DNA of 64,000 nt. It comes from Rugosimonospora acidiphila (lineage in GTDB: Bacteria > Actinomycetota > Actinomycetes > Mycobacteriales > Micromonosporaceae). Below the pieces are notes generated by a model, which was not told the DNA's origin, did not search any database, and saw only the letters and a list, made by a program, of their open reading frames with translations. Positions 1-8,286 of this stretch are shown here, in pieces. Each line of letters starts with the position of its first letter. Positions within the stretch are counted from its first letter, which is position 1. Position numbers and translations under genes: made by a program. The stretch covers positions 1 to 64,000 of the forward strand of contig NZ_BAABJQ010000018.1 in the NCBI RefSeq assembly GCF_039543385.1, read 5' to 3'.

Positions 1-77
1 AGTTTGACGGTGTGGAAGCCCTGGAGGCTACGGGCTTGGCGGGTGCTGGCTGCGAGTACTGCCTGGGTGTCGGTCAT
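1..77 (-). CDS. Possible N-terminal end of a gene cut by the window edge
   Basis: An ATG at 75-77 on the minus strand opens a frame that stays open to the window edge (25 codons, beginning MTDTQAVLAAST). Third codon positions are mostly G or C, as in genuine genes here. There is no clear Shine-Dalgarno sequence and the fragment is too short to recognise a family. It could be a real gene start or a chance frame; the sequence beyond the window would decide. Confidence 0.3.
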   Translation of the reverse strand, partial: MTDTQAVLAASTRQARSLQGFHTVK

Positions 78-162
78 GTGGACAATCGTCGTCGCGGACC
101 CGGTACCGTCGGCAGTGTGAACGCCCCTGGTTAGCCAATGACATTCGTCATGACGCCGGACG

Positions 163-960
163 CTACGACCGTCGGGCGATCGCCAGCAGATGGCTGCTCG
201 CACCGAGCAGGCTGGGTTCGTCCTCGATGCGGCGCAGCGTGTCCAGGATCCGCTCCCGGTCGGCCGGGTCGGCCAGAAGGTCGTTCAGCGAGTCACGGGC
301 CATCCACAGTGGACTTTCGGTCGAGACCAGGCGCTCCAGGTGCAGGCCGGCCTCGGTCACCTCGCCGGATACCTCGTCGGGGTGGTGGAAGTAGGCGGTC
401 GTGAACCACTTCGACCCGCCGTCGAGGTTGCGGTGTTCGCCGCTGGCCAGCGTCTCATCCACGATCCGACGAAAGCTCGGGTCGTGAATGAAGCCCCGCA
501 TCAGACCGTCCAACAACCCGGAGTACCGGCTGATGAGCGCGCCCACCGCCACCCCGCCCGGGCGCAGCACGCGCGCCGCCTCGCGCCAGGCGGCCAACCG
601 CTCGGCGCGGACCGGAAGATGGTAGAGCGGGCCGAGCAGCAGGACGGCGTCGGCGCTGTGGTCGACCGCCGGTAACGCCCGGGCATCGCCGAGGGTCGCG
701 GTGACCCCGGGTCGCGCGCCGGCGTCGGCAACGTGCTCCGGTACCGGATCCACCACGCGCACCCGGTACCCCGCCTCGGTCAGCGGCCCCGCGTACACGC
801 CGGTCGCGCCGCCCACATCCAGTACGTCGGCCGGTGCCGGTGGCAGCGCCCGGGTCAGCACGTCCCAGGTGCGCAGGTACTCCAGCAGGCCCGCTCCGGT
901 GGCGAGCCGGCTGCGTTCACCGCCAGCCCGGTAGTAGTCCATGATTTCGGCTGCCAGCAT
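163..960 (-). CDS. Class I SAM-dependent methyltransferase
   Basis: This 265-residue protein has the class I methyltransferase fold signature: motif I DVLDVGGATG at about residues 45-54, the acidic end of strand 2 (VVDPVPEH, about 69-76), a LLLGPLYHL motif IV segment near 107-115 and VLRPGG near 131-136. The fold is of the UbiE/Methyltransf_11 type; the substrate cannot be told. I chose the ATG at 958-960 because the MLAAEIMDYY start fits the family, although the frame stays open upstream and an in-frame ATG lies 18 nt downstream. It is divergent from the DUF952 gene and probably transcribed alone. Confidence 0.8.
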   Translation of the reverse strand: MLAAEIMDYYRAGGERSRLATGAGLLEYLRTWDVLTRALPPAPADVLDVGGATGVYAGPLTEAGYRVRVVDPVPEHVADAGARPGVTATLGDARALPAVDHSADAVLLLGPLYHLPVRAERLAAWREAARVLRPGGVAVGALISRYSGLLDGLMRGFIHDPSFRRIVDETLASGEHRNLDGGSKWFTTAYFHHPDEVSGEVTEAGLHLERLVSTESPLWMARDSLNDLLADPADRERILDTLRRIEDEPSLLGASSHLLAIARRS

Positions 961-1065
961 GTCGCCATCGTGGGCGCCGCGGCGGTGCCCGGGCAAGCGA
1001 TTACCGCCCGGCCAAACGATCACCGGGCCGGGTGGGCGATTGTCAGCCGGTCGCGGGTGCGGGGT

Positions 1066-1071
1066 TAGGGT
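1066..1071 (+). promoter_or_regulatory. -10 box (TAGGGT) of a leaderless promoter
   Basis: TAGGGT ends 6 nt before the GTG at 1078. This is the spacing expected when transcription starts at the first base of the start codon, as is common in actinomycetes. No Shine-Dalgarno sequence is needed or clearly seen. Confidence 0.5.
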
Positions 1072-1077
1072 TCGGGG

Positions 1078-1416
1078 GTGATTTACAAGCTGTTGCCGGC
1101 CGCCGAGTGGGAGCGGGCTCGCGACCTCGGTCGCTACGAGGGCTCGGAGCTCGACCGGCGGGACGGGTTCATTCACTTCTCCGGTCTCGACCAGGTGGTG
1201 GAGACCGCGGCCCGGCACTTCGCCGGCCAGACCGACCTGGCGCTGCTGACCGTGGATCCCGAGCCGTTGGGCGAGCGGCTGCGCTGGGAGGCGTCCCGGG
1301 GCGGCGCGCTGTTCCCTCACCTGTACGGTCCGCTGCCGCTCGACGCCGTGGTGGCCGAGGCGGCGGTACCCGGCGAGGTGCCCGTCGCGGACGCGGTGGC
1401 CGCGCTGATCAAATAG
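1078..1416 (+). CDS. DUF952 family protein
   Basis: This small cytoplasmic protein (112 residues) matches the DUF952 pattern: an opening MIYKLLPAAEW, the conserved DGFIHFSGLDQV segment at about 34-45, and a C-terminal FPHLYGPLPLDAV stretch. The family is widespread in bacteria, its biochemical role is not established, and the length is normal. GTG at 1078 is preceded by a well-placed TAGGGT box and is probably leaderless. It converges on the nitroreductase-family gene across paired hairpins. Confidence 0.85.
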   Translation: MIYKLLPAAEWERARDLGRYEGSELDRRDGFIHFSGLDQVVETAARHFAGQTDLALLTVDPEPLGERLRWEASRGGALFPHLYGPLPLDAVVAEAAVPGEVPVADAVAALIK

Positions 1417-1424
1417 CCGGGCCG

Positions 1425-1466
1425 ATCCGATGGGCGGAACAATCGGATAGCCGGCGGTACCGGCTA
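1425..1466. terminator. Two consecutive hairpins between convergent genes
   Basis: ATCCGAT at 1425-1431 pairs with ATCGGAT at 1442-1448, and TAGCCG at 1448-1453 pairs with CGGCTA at 1461-1466. They fill the 64-bp gap between the ends of two convergent genes, so a bidirectional terminator is likely. There is no U-tract. Confidence 0.45.
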
Positions 1467-1480
1467 CCCGATCATGCTCG

Positions 1481-1921
1481 TCAGCCCTCGGCCGGTTCCA
1501 ACACGAACACCGGGATCTGCCGCTCGGTCTTGGTCTGGTAGTCGGCGTAGTCGGGGTACGCCTCGACCGCCCGTTCCCACCAGACGTCCCGCTCCGCGCC
1601 GGTGAGCTCGCGGGCCACCATCGCGGTCTTCACCGGGCCGTCCTGCACCTCGACGCGCGGGTTGGCGATCAGGTTGAAATACCACCTCGGGTGCTTGGGC
1701 GCACCGCCCTGGGAGGCGACGGCCGCGTACCGCCCCTCGTGCTCCACCCGCATCACCGGCGTTTTGCGGATCTTGCCGCTCTGGGCGCCGCGGTTGGTGA
1801 TGACCACCACAGGCATTCCCCGCAGATCCGTCCCCCGAGTGCCGCCGGAGCCCTCGTACTCCTCCACCTGATCCCGGACCCAACCGGACGTGCTCGGCTC
1901 GTAATCACCTGTCAAAGACAT
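1481..1921 (-). CDS. F420-dependent nitroreductase (Ddn/DUF385) family protein
   Basis: The 146-residue protein has the deazaflavin-dependent nitroreductase family pattern: WVRDQVEEYE near the start, GMPVVVITNRGAQSGKIRKTP at about 36-56, KHPRWYFNLIANPRVEVQ near 75-93 and a closing QIPVFVLEP. These split-barrel proteins bind coenzyme F420 and reduce quinones, nitro compounds or other substrates. The substrate here is unknown. Start ATG at 1919-1921 gives the family's usual length. It is close to, and in the same direction as, the molybdenum oxidoreductase operon upstream, but the 47-bp gap makes a shared transcript only possible. Confidence 0.88.
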   Translation of the reverse strand: MSLTGDYEPSTSGWVRDQVEEYEGSGGTRGTDLRGMPVVVITNRGAQSGKIRKTPVMRVEHEGRYAAVASQGGAPKHPRWYFNLIANPRVEVQDGPVKTAMVARELTGAERDVWWERAVEAYPDYADYQTKTERQIPVFVLEPAEG

Positions 1922-1968
1922 GGGCACCAGTAAACTCTCGCTTGATCGTCTCCGCCATGAGACCCGGC

Positions 1969-4062
1969 TCACCAGGTCATCAACTTGTCGAGGGTGATCG
2001 GCAGGTCCCGGATCCGGACGCCGGTGGCGTGGTACACCGCGTTGGCCACGGCCGCGGCGGCGCCGACGATGCCCAGCTCGCCGATCCCCTTGGTACCCAT
2101 CGGGTTCACGTACGGATCGTCCTCCGGAAGCCACCGCACCTCCACCGCGCCGACGTCGGCGTTGCTGCTGATGTGGTACGTGGCCAGGTCCTGGTTGACC
2201 ACCGAGCCGAACCGGGCATCGAGCACGCCGTCCTCGTGCAGCGCCATGGACATGCCCATGGTCATGCCGCCCAGCAGCTGCGAGCGCGCCGTCTTCGGGT
2301 TGACGATCCGGCCGGCCGCGAACACGCCCAGCAGCCGGGGTACCCGGACCTCGCCGGTCTCGGCGTTCACCCGCACCTCGGCGAACTGCGCCCCGAAGCT
2401 GTGCATCGAGTACTGGTCGGCATACGGGTTCTCCGGCATCTGGGCGGTGACCTCCAGCCCTTCGACGGGAATCGTGCCGCCGCGGCCCAGCCGCTGGCGC
2501 AGCTGCCCGGCCGCCTCGCAGATCGCCGTTCCCCAGCTGGCGATGCCGGCCGAGCCCCCGGCAACGACCGCCTGCGGGTACGCGGTATCGCCGATGCGCA
2601 ACTCGACGTCTGACACGCCGACGCCCAATGCGTCGGCGGCCACCTGGGTCAGCGCGGTCCAGGTGCCGGTGCCGAGGTCGGCGGCCGCGATCAGCACCGT
2701 GTACCGGCCGGGCGGCTCGGCCCGGATGGTGGCGACCGAACCGGGTACCTGCAGGGCGTGGTACGTGGAGGCGGCCACCCCGGTGCCGACCAGCCAGCCG
2801 TCCTCGTTGCGGGACCGGGGCGTCGGGTCGCGTTCGTCCCAGCCGAACCGTTCCGCCCCCTCCCGCAGGCAGGCGATCAGGTTGCGGCTGCTGAACGGCA
2901 GCCCGGTGCCGGGGTGGGTCTCGGGCTCGTTGCGCATCCGCAGCTCGATCGGGTCGATGCCACACTCGACGGCCAGTTCGTCCATGGCGGATTCGAGGGC
3001 GAACATGCCGGGGCATTCGCCGGGCGCCCGCATGATGGTCGGAGTGGGGATGTCCAGGGACGCCAGCCGTTGCTGGGTGCGCAGGTTCGGCGTGGCGTAC
3101 ATGGTCGGGGTCGCGCGCGTGCAGTGCTCGGCGTACTCCTGCACCTGCGAGGTGGGTGAGGTGCAGGCGTGGAACATGGCGACGATGTGGCCGTCTTCCT
3201 GGGCGCCGATCGCGATCCGCTGGATCGTCTCGGGCCGGTATCCGGCCTGGAAGAACGCCTGTTGGCGGGTGAGCGCGAGCTTCACCGGTCGGCCCGGCAC
3301 CAGGCGGGCGGCCAGCAGGGCGAGGATCAGCTCGGGGTTCACGTGTGCCTTGGAGCCGAACGCCCCGCCGATGTTGGGGGAGATCACCCGGATCTGCCGG
3401 GGGTCCAGCCCGAACAGGGCGGCGATCGACCCCCGGGCGGCGTGCACGCCCTGACTCGAGGTGTAGATGGTGAACTGGTCGTCGGCCCAACAGGCGACGG
3501 TGGTGTGCGGCTCCATCGCGTTGTGGTAGTACCGCGGCGTGGTGTAGGTCCGGTCCAGCCGCACCGGCGCGTCCGCCAGGCCGGCATCGACGTCGCCCTT
3601 GTCCACCTCCATCGGGAACTTCGACAGCACCGTCGACGGCGTCCACAGGTCGTCCCGGTCGGCGCTGAACGCCACGTCGTGCGGCTCCGACTGGTACTCG
3701 ACCCGGACCAGGCCGGCCGCGTGCCGGGCGATCTCCGAGGTCTCCGCGATGACCCCGGCGACGAACTGGTTGCGGAAGGCCACCCGGTCGGACTGCAGGA
3801 TGTCCAGCTCGCCGAGCCCGTCCTGGGCTCGGGTGCGGACGGCGTTGTACCGGTGCAGCACGGCCAGCACCCCGGGTTCGGAGCTGGCGAACCGGCAGTC
3901 GAGGCCGACCATCCGCCCCCGGGCGATGGTGGCCTGCACCGGGTACAGGTAGGCCGGCCGCTCGACCGGCTGCTCGAAGGCGTACCGGGCCAGGCCGCGT
4001 ACCTTGTCCGGGCCGTCGATCCGGTCGATCATCTCGCCCATGGCGTGGGCCGGGATGGTCAT
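1969..4062 (-). CDS. paoC: Aldehyde oxidoreductase molybdenum-binding subunit (PaoC/YagR-like)
   Basis: This 697-residue large subunit belongs to the xanthine oxidase family and should hold the molybdopterin cofactor and oxidise an aldehyde or heterocycle. Visible signatures are the N-terminal a/b hammerhead domain, GGAFGSK in the Mo-binding domain, and GIGELG at about 659-664 carrying the expected catalytic glutamate. It is the third gene of an operon: its ATG overlaps the FAD-subunit stop by 4 bp (4059-4062). Gene order and the cluster type of the FAD subunit point to the PaoABC/YagTSR group. The substrate cannot be inferred from sequence alone. Confidence 0.88.
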   Translation of the reverse strand: MTIPAHAMGEMIDRIDGPDKVRGLARYAFEQPVERPAYLYPVQATIARGRMVGLDCRFASSEPGVLAVLHRYNAVRTRAQDGLGELDILQSDRVAFRNQFVAGVIAETSEIARHAAGLVRVEYQSEPHDVAFSADRDDLWTPSTVLSKFPMEVDKGDVDAGLADAPVRLDRTYTTPRYYHNAMEPHTTVACWADDQFTIYTSSQGVHAARGSIAALFGLDPRQIRVISPNIGGAFGSKAHVNPELILALLAARLVPGRPVKLALTRQQAFFQAGYRPETIQRIAIGAQEDGHIVAMFHACTSPTSQVQEYAEHCTRATPTMYATPNLRTQQRLASLDIPTPTIMRAPGECPGMFALESAMDELAVECGIDPIELRMRNEPETHPGTGLPFSSRNLIACLREGAERFGWDERDPTPRSRNEDGWLVGTGVAASTYHALQVPGSVATIRAEPPGRYTVLIAAADLGTGTWTALTQVAADALGVGVSDVELRIGDTAYPQAVVAGGSAGIASWGTAICEAAGQLRQRLGRGGTIPVEGLEVTAQMPENPYADQYSMHSFGAQFAEVRVNAETGEVRVPRLLGVFAAGRIVNPKTARSQLLGGMTMGMSMALHEDGVLDARFGSVVNQDLATYHISSNADVGAVEVRWLPEDDPYVNPMGTKGIGELGIVGAAAAVANAVYHATGVRIRDLPITLDKLMTW

Positions 4063-5273
4063 CCGCGCGGCCCCTCGGGATCCGCGCCGGGATCCATCTC
4101 GGGGTCCATCACCGCCGGGTCGGGCGCGGGCCGGGCGGCCTCCGGGTTGGCCGCCTCCGGATGCACCCCCTCGGGATCGGCCGCCCCGGGGCCGGCCGTC
4201 TCCTGATGCGCCGCCTCGGGGTTGGTCGCCTCTGGGCGGGTCGCCCCGGGGTTGGCCGGTCCGGGACCCGCCGTGCCCGGCGGAACCAGGCTCGACCCGG
4301 CCAGATCCAGCAGCGTCCGCACGATGGTGTTGCGCGCCAGCGGCACCTTGAACGCGTTGCCCGGCAGCGGCTGGGCGTCCGCCAGCTCCTCCTCGGCCGC
4401 GTGCCGGAACCGCTCCCCGCTGGCCGGCCCGCCGATCAGGGACCGCTCCGCGACCGTGGCCCGCCACGGCTTGTGCGCCACGCCACCCAGCGCGATGCGC
4501 ACGTCCCGGATCATGCCCTCCGAGATGTCGAGGACGGCGGCCACCGAGACCAGGGCGAAGGCGTACGAGGCCCGGTCGCGTACCTTGCGGTAGCGCGACC
4601 GTACGTTGGGCGGCATCGGCGGCAGGTCGATGGCGGTGATCAGCTCGCCGTGCTCCAGTACGGTGTCGTGCTCCGGCTCCTGCCCCGGCAACCGGTGCAG
4701 CTGCGCCAGCGGGATCGACCGCTCGCCGTTCGGGCCGTGGGTCTGCACCACCGCGTCGAGGGCGACCATCGCCACCGCCATGTCCGACGGGTGGGTCGCC
4801 ACGCACGCCGGTGAGCTGCCCAGGATGGCGAGATCTCGGTGGTGCCCCTCGATGGCCGAGCAGCCGGAGCCGGGCTGCCGCTTGTTGCACGCGGTGGTCA
4901 CGTTCTGGAAGTACACGCAACGGGTGCGCTGCAACAGGTTCCCGCCGCTGGTGGCCAGGTTGCGCAGCTGCCCGGAGGCGCCGGCGAGCAGCGCGGCGGA
5001 CAGCATCGGGTACCGGGTGCGGATCATCGTATTGGCGGCCAGGTCGCTGTTGGGTACGGCGGCGCCGATGCGCACCCCGCCGTCGGGCAGTTCCTCGACC
5101 TGATCGGAGGTGAGCCGCCGCACGTCGACCAGCACATCGGGCCGGGCCACGTCGAGCCTCATCAGGTCGACCAGGTTGGTGCCACCGCCGAGGAACGCGC
5201 CCTGTGGCGCGCGGGCCAGCAGCGCCACCGCCCCGGCCACATCGTCGGCGCGCTCGTACCGGAACGGTCTCAT
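4059..5273 (-). CDS. paoB: Aldehyde oxidoreductase FAD subunit with extra Fe-S cysteine motif (PaoB/YagS-like)
   Basis: This 404-residue subunit passes electrons from the Fe-S subunit side to FAD. The FAD-binding loops are FLGGGTNLVDLM (27-38) and ATSGGNLLQ (107-115). Four cysteines at about 119, 129, 138 and 157, including CNKRQPGSGC, match the insertion that binds a [4Fe-4S] cluster in E. coli PaoB; this sets the enzyme apart from ordinary CoxM-type subunits. The last 80 or so residues are a low-complexity tail of repeated P-E-A/P-G-A units and are probably disordered. Both ends overlap neighbouring genes by 4 bp, so the trio is translationally coupled. Confidence 0.88.
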   Translation of the reverse strand: MRPFRYERADDVAGAVALLARAPQGAFLGGGTNLVDLMRLDVARPDVLVDVRRLTSDQVEELPDGGVRIGAAVPNSDLAANTMIRTRYPMLSAALLAGASGQLRNLATSGGNLLQRTRCVYFQNVTTACNKRQPGSGCSAIEGHHRDLAILGSSPACVATHPSDMAVAMVALDAVVQTHGPNGERSIPLAQLHRLPGQEPEHDTVLEHGELITAIDLPPMPPNVRSRYRKVRDRASYAFALVSVAAVLDISEGMIRDVRIALGGVAHKPWRATVAERSLIGGPASGERFRHAAEEELADAQPLPGNAFKVPLARNTIVRTLLDLAGSSLVPPGTAGPGPANPGATRPEATNPEAAHQETAGPGAADPEGVHPEAANPEAARPAPDPAVMDPEMDPGADPEGPRG

Positions 5274-5803
5274 CGTCGCGCACACTCCCGGATGGCCGGC
5301 ACGATGTTGGCATACGCGGCGCACCGGCACAGGTTGCCGCTCATCCGCTCGCGGATCTCGTCGTCCATCAGCACGCCGGGATCGGTGCTCTCCACGCTCA
5401 CGTTGGAGCTGGCGAACTCGGCGGTGACCGCGCTCGGCCAGCCGGCGGCGGCCTCCTCCAGCATGCCGACCGCGGACACGATCTGTCCGGGCGTGCAGTA
5501 CCCGCACTGGAAGGCGTCGTGCCGGATGAACGACTCCTGCATCGGGTGCAGCGCCCCGTCCTGGGCCAGGCCGGCGGCGGTGACGATGGTGGAGCCCTCG
5601 TGCGCCACGGCCAGCGCCAGGCAGCTGTTCACCCGCCGCCCGTCCAACAGCACCGTGCAGGCGCCGCACTGCCCGTGATCGCAGCCCTTCTTCGGGCTGG
5701 TGTTGCCCAACCGCTCGCGCAGCGCGTCAAGCAGGCTGGTGCGAGGGTCCACGCTCAGCCGGTGCGCGGTGCCGTCCACCCGGAGGCTGATCTCGACGTC
5801 CAT
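5270..5803 (-). CDS. paoA: Aldehyde oxidoreductase [2Fe-2S] subunit (PaoA/YagT-like)
   Basis: The 177-residue protein carries two [2Fe-2S] clusters. Cysteines 41, 46, 49 and 61 (CDHGQCGAC motif) form the plant-ferredoxin-type site, and cysteines 100, 103, 159 and 161 (CGYC, CRC) form the second. It is the first gene of the operon and its stop overlaps the FAD-subunit ATG. There is no Tat signal peptide, unlike E. coli PaoA, so the complex is probably cytoplasmic. A GGAG about 10 nt upstream of ATG 5803 is a reasonable ribosome-binding site. A segment near 109-141 is longer than in CoxS proteins. Confidence 0.9.
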   Translation of the reverse strand: MDVEISLRVDGTAHRLSVDPRTSLLDALRERLGNTSPKKGCDHGQCGACTVLLDGRRVNSCLALAVAHEGSTIVTAAGLAQDGALHPMQESFIRHDAFQCGYCTPGQIVSAVGMLEEAAAGWPSAVTAEFASSNVSVESTDPGVLMDDEIRERMSGNLCRCAAYANIVPAIRECARR

Positions 5804-5915
5804 GGGACCCCGCTCCGACGTCACTCGATGGTACGAATAAGTCCAAGCTACCCGAAATGGCCGGAAATGACGGCGAAATGGCGGTGGGCGGGGAGTGGGG
5901 AGCGGCCCGGACGGG

Positions 5916-7115
5916 CTACGCCGGCCCGCCCGGCAGTTCGGCCACCAGTTCGGCCGGCGCCGGCATGGCCTCGATCTCCTCGCGCACCTGCCCGGCGGCC
6001 CGGGCGAGCGTGGGGTCCGTGGCGAGCCGCCACAGGTGATCGGCGGTGAGCCGCCGCGCGGGTACCGCGAGGCCGGCGCCCCGCGCCGCCACCCGCTGGG
6101 CGTTGTACCGGCGGTCCCCGGGCCCGGGCACGACCAGTTGGGGTACCCCGGCGGCCAGCGCGGCCAAAACCGTACCCGCGCCGCCGTGGTGCACGATCCC
6201 GGCACAGGTCGGCAGCGCCTCCGCGACCGGAATCCAACCCACCACCCGGACGTTGCCGGGCAGCGCGCCGGGGATCGCCCGGGCGTCCGGGCGCACCAGC
6301 ACGATCTCGGCGTCGATCCGCGCCGCGGCGGCGATCACCGCCGGCATCGGGTCGCCCCCGCCGGGCCCGGCCACGGTGCTGCGGCTGACCAGGATGCGCG
6401 GACGCGAGGGCGACTCGCGCAGCCATCCGGGCAGCGCGCCGCCGCCGTACGGCACCGGCCGCATGGGCCGCCCCGAGTGGGTCCCGGCCACGCTGGCCGG
6501 AGCGATGGTCAGCACCCCGGCGTGCGGGGGCAGCCGCCGCGCGGGCGGGTGCCGCATCGCTGCGGCGGTGACTCGGGTCAGCTCCTCGCCGTCGAAAAGC
6601 GAGTTGCCATGCAGCACGGCCGGAATCCCGGCCCGCGCGGCGGCGAGCGCGCCGGCCACGGCGAGCGGCTCATGCACCACGAGATCCGGCGCCCAGTCCG
6701 CCACGAGCCGCTCGACCGGGCCGGCGAGGGCCTCGTTGACCGCCCCGAACAGCAGCGCTACGCCGCGGGTACCGGCCGTGCCGGCGAGCTCCGCGCGGGC
6801 GATGAGCGGGTGGCGCAGCATGACCCGGCGGGCGATCGCGCCGAAGTCGAACCCGGGGCAGAGGTCCTCGACCGGCGGGCAGCCCGATCGGCCCACGGCG
6901 GCCTCGCCACCGGAGGCGGCTCCGCCACCGGAGGCGGCATCGGCGGCCTCGCCGCGCGAGAAGGCTGCGGCGGCCTCGCCGCCTGAGAAGGCGTCGGCGG
7001 CCTCGCCGCCCGAGGCGATCATGACCTCGTGCCCCGCGTCCCGCGCGGCCAGCGCGAGCGGGAGCATCGGGAAGAGATGGCCGACCAGCGGTGCCGAGAC
7101 GAACAGGATGCGCAT
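5916..7115 (-). CDS. Glycosyltransferase, GT1 (MGT/UDP-glycosyltransferase) type
   Basis: The 399-residue protein has the GT-B fold pattern of antibiotic and macrolide glycosyltransferases: N-terminal MRILFVSAPLVGHLFPMLPL and C-terminal nucleotide-sugar motif GIVHHGGAGTVLAALAAGVP (about 306-325), followed by a PGPGDRRYNA segment. The acceptor and sugar are unknown and no natural-product cluster surrounds it. Residues about 36-73 form an unusual repetitive insertion of GGEAA-type units absent from typical relatives. GGGGAGG lies 4 nt before the ATG at 7115. It appears to be a single-gene unit. Confidence 0.85.
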   Translation of the reverse strand: MRILFVSAPLVGHLFPMLPLALAARDAGHEVMIASGGEAADAFSGGEAAAAFSRGEAADAASGGGAASGGEAAVGRSGCPPVEDLCPGFDFGAIARRVMLRHPLIARAELAGTAGTRGVALLFGAVNEALAGPVERLVADWAPDLVVHEPLAVAGALAAARAGIPAVLHGNSLFDGEELTRVTAAAMRHPPARRLPPHAGVLTIAPASVAGTHSGRPMRPVPYGGGALPGWLRESPSRPRILVSRSTVAGPGGGDPMPAVIAAAARIDAEIVLVRPDARAIPGALPGNVRVVGWIPVAEALPTCAGIVHHGGAGTVLAALAAGVPQLVVPGPGDRRYNAQRVAARGAGLAVPARRLTADHLWRLATDPTLARAAGQVREEIEAMPAPAELVAELPGGPA

Positions 7116-7170
7116 CCGTCCTCCCCTCGCGGAAAGCTCCGTCAGCCCCCGGCCGGGTCCCGGCCCGGCG

Positions 7171-8286
7171 TCAATTGGTCAGCAGCGTCAGCTTCGGCCG
7201 CTTCGGTGGCGTGCGCGCGGCCCCGCCGTTGACGGCCACCGGTACCAGGCCGAAGACGTGCCGGTTGACTTCGGGAACGGTCAGGTGCAGGTCGCTTGCG
7301 ATGTCGGCGGGGCCGATGCCCTCGGCGCGCAGGGTCTGGAAGACGCTGGCGAGCAGCGGCGAGGTCTCGCGGGCGATCCCGCCCGGCTCCCCGGTGCGGT
7401 AGCCGCGGCGGGACAGGTCGACGCAGGCGGTGCGGTAGCTCCAGTCGCTGAGCAGGCCGAGCTCGTGCAGCCGGTGGGTCAGCGCCATGGCCGCCACCCG
7501 CCAGGTCTGCTTGGCGGACAGGATCCGGTCGATGGTGGCGTTGGCCAGGCCGTGCCCCAGCACGGCGGCGCGCGGCATCAGCAGCGCGGCGGCGAACCGG
7601 TTGGCCTCCTGCTCGGCATCGGGGCCCTGGGGCAGCCGGTGCTCGCTGTGCAGCACGAGGTGGCCGAGTTCGTGGGCGGCGTCGAACCGGCCGCGCTCGC
7701 CGGACTTGCCGGTGTTGAGCAGCACGTAGGGCGTCTGGTGCCAGACGAAGGAGAACGCGTCCACGGCGGCGCACTCGGCGGTGAGGGAATACACCCGTAC
7801 CCCGTGCGCCTCCAGCAGCCGGACGAGGTTGCCCAGCGCACCGTTGCCGAGCCCCCACCGGGCGCGTACGACCTCGGCCGCGGTCTCCGGATCGAGATTG
7901 GGCAGCGACGGCACGTCCGGCCCGGGCAGCTCGAACCGCTGCTCGATCCACTCAGCGAGCAGCAGCGCGATCCGGCCCGCGCTGCGCGCCGTGTCGCGCT
8001 GTCCCGCGGTGAGCTTGCTCGGCGCCCTGAAGCTGATCGCGGCGGGCGGGATCTCATCGACGTCGCCGGCCCGCAGGAAGCCGACCGGCACGTCCAGCGC
8101 CTCGGCCAGCCGGTGCTGGGTGTCCTCGGTCGGGTCCTGGCGGCCGTTCTCGTACGTGGACAGGCTGCGCACGCTGACGCCGACAGCGGTGGCCAGCTGG
8201 ACCAGCGTCAGGCCGCGCCGCTTGCGGGCCAGGGTGAGCCTGCTCGGGGTCAGCGGGCTGCCGCCGGAGGGTCGGCGGGTGCTCAC
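7171..8286 (-). CDS. XRE helix-turn-helix regulator with ImmA/IrrE metallopeptidase domain
   Basis: The 371-residue protein joins an N-terminal XRE DNA-binding domain (about 15-70) to an ImmA/IrrE (DUF955) peptidase domain. HELGH at 205-209 gives two zinc-binding histidines and the catalytic glutamate, and EQEANRFAAALLMP (225-238) supplies the third ligand. Such proteins act as repressors, antitoxins or stress-activated proteases. Its GTG start overlaps the stop of the upstream partner gene by 4 bp, so the two are coupled. Nothing nearby identifies a cleaved target; a self-contained regulatory or toxin-antitoxin-like pair is an inference. Confidence 0.88.
   Translation of the reverse strand: MSTRRPSGGSPLTPSRLTLARKRRGLTLVQLATAVGVSVRSLSTYENGRQDPTEDTQHRLAEALDVPVGFLRAGDVDEIPPAAISFRAPSKLTAGQRDTARSAGRIALLLAEWIEQRFELPGPDVPSLPNLDPETAAEVVRARWGLGNGALGNLVRLLEAHGVRVYSLTAECAAVDAFSFVWHQTPYVLLNTGKSGERGRFDAAHELGHLVLHSEHRLPQGPDAEQEANRFAAALLMPRAAVLGHGLANATIDRILSAKQTWRVAAMALTHRLHELGLLSDWSYRTACVDLSRRGYRTGEPGGIARETSPLLASVFQTLRAEGIGPADIASDLHLTVPEVNRHVFGLVPVAVNGGAARTPPKRPKLTLLTN

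Noticed and set aside
1481..3646. A 721-codon minus-strand frame running through the nitroreductase and PaoC genes
   Set aside because: It is a high-GC shadow in another frame for most of its length; the real genes show family motifs in their own frames.
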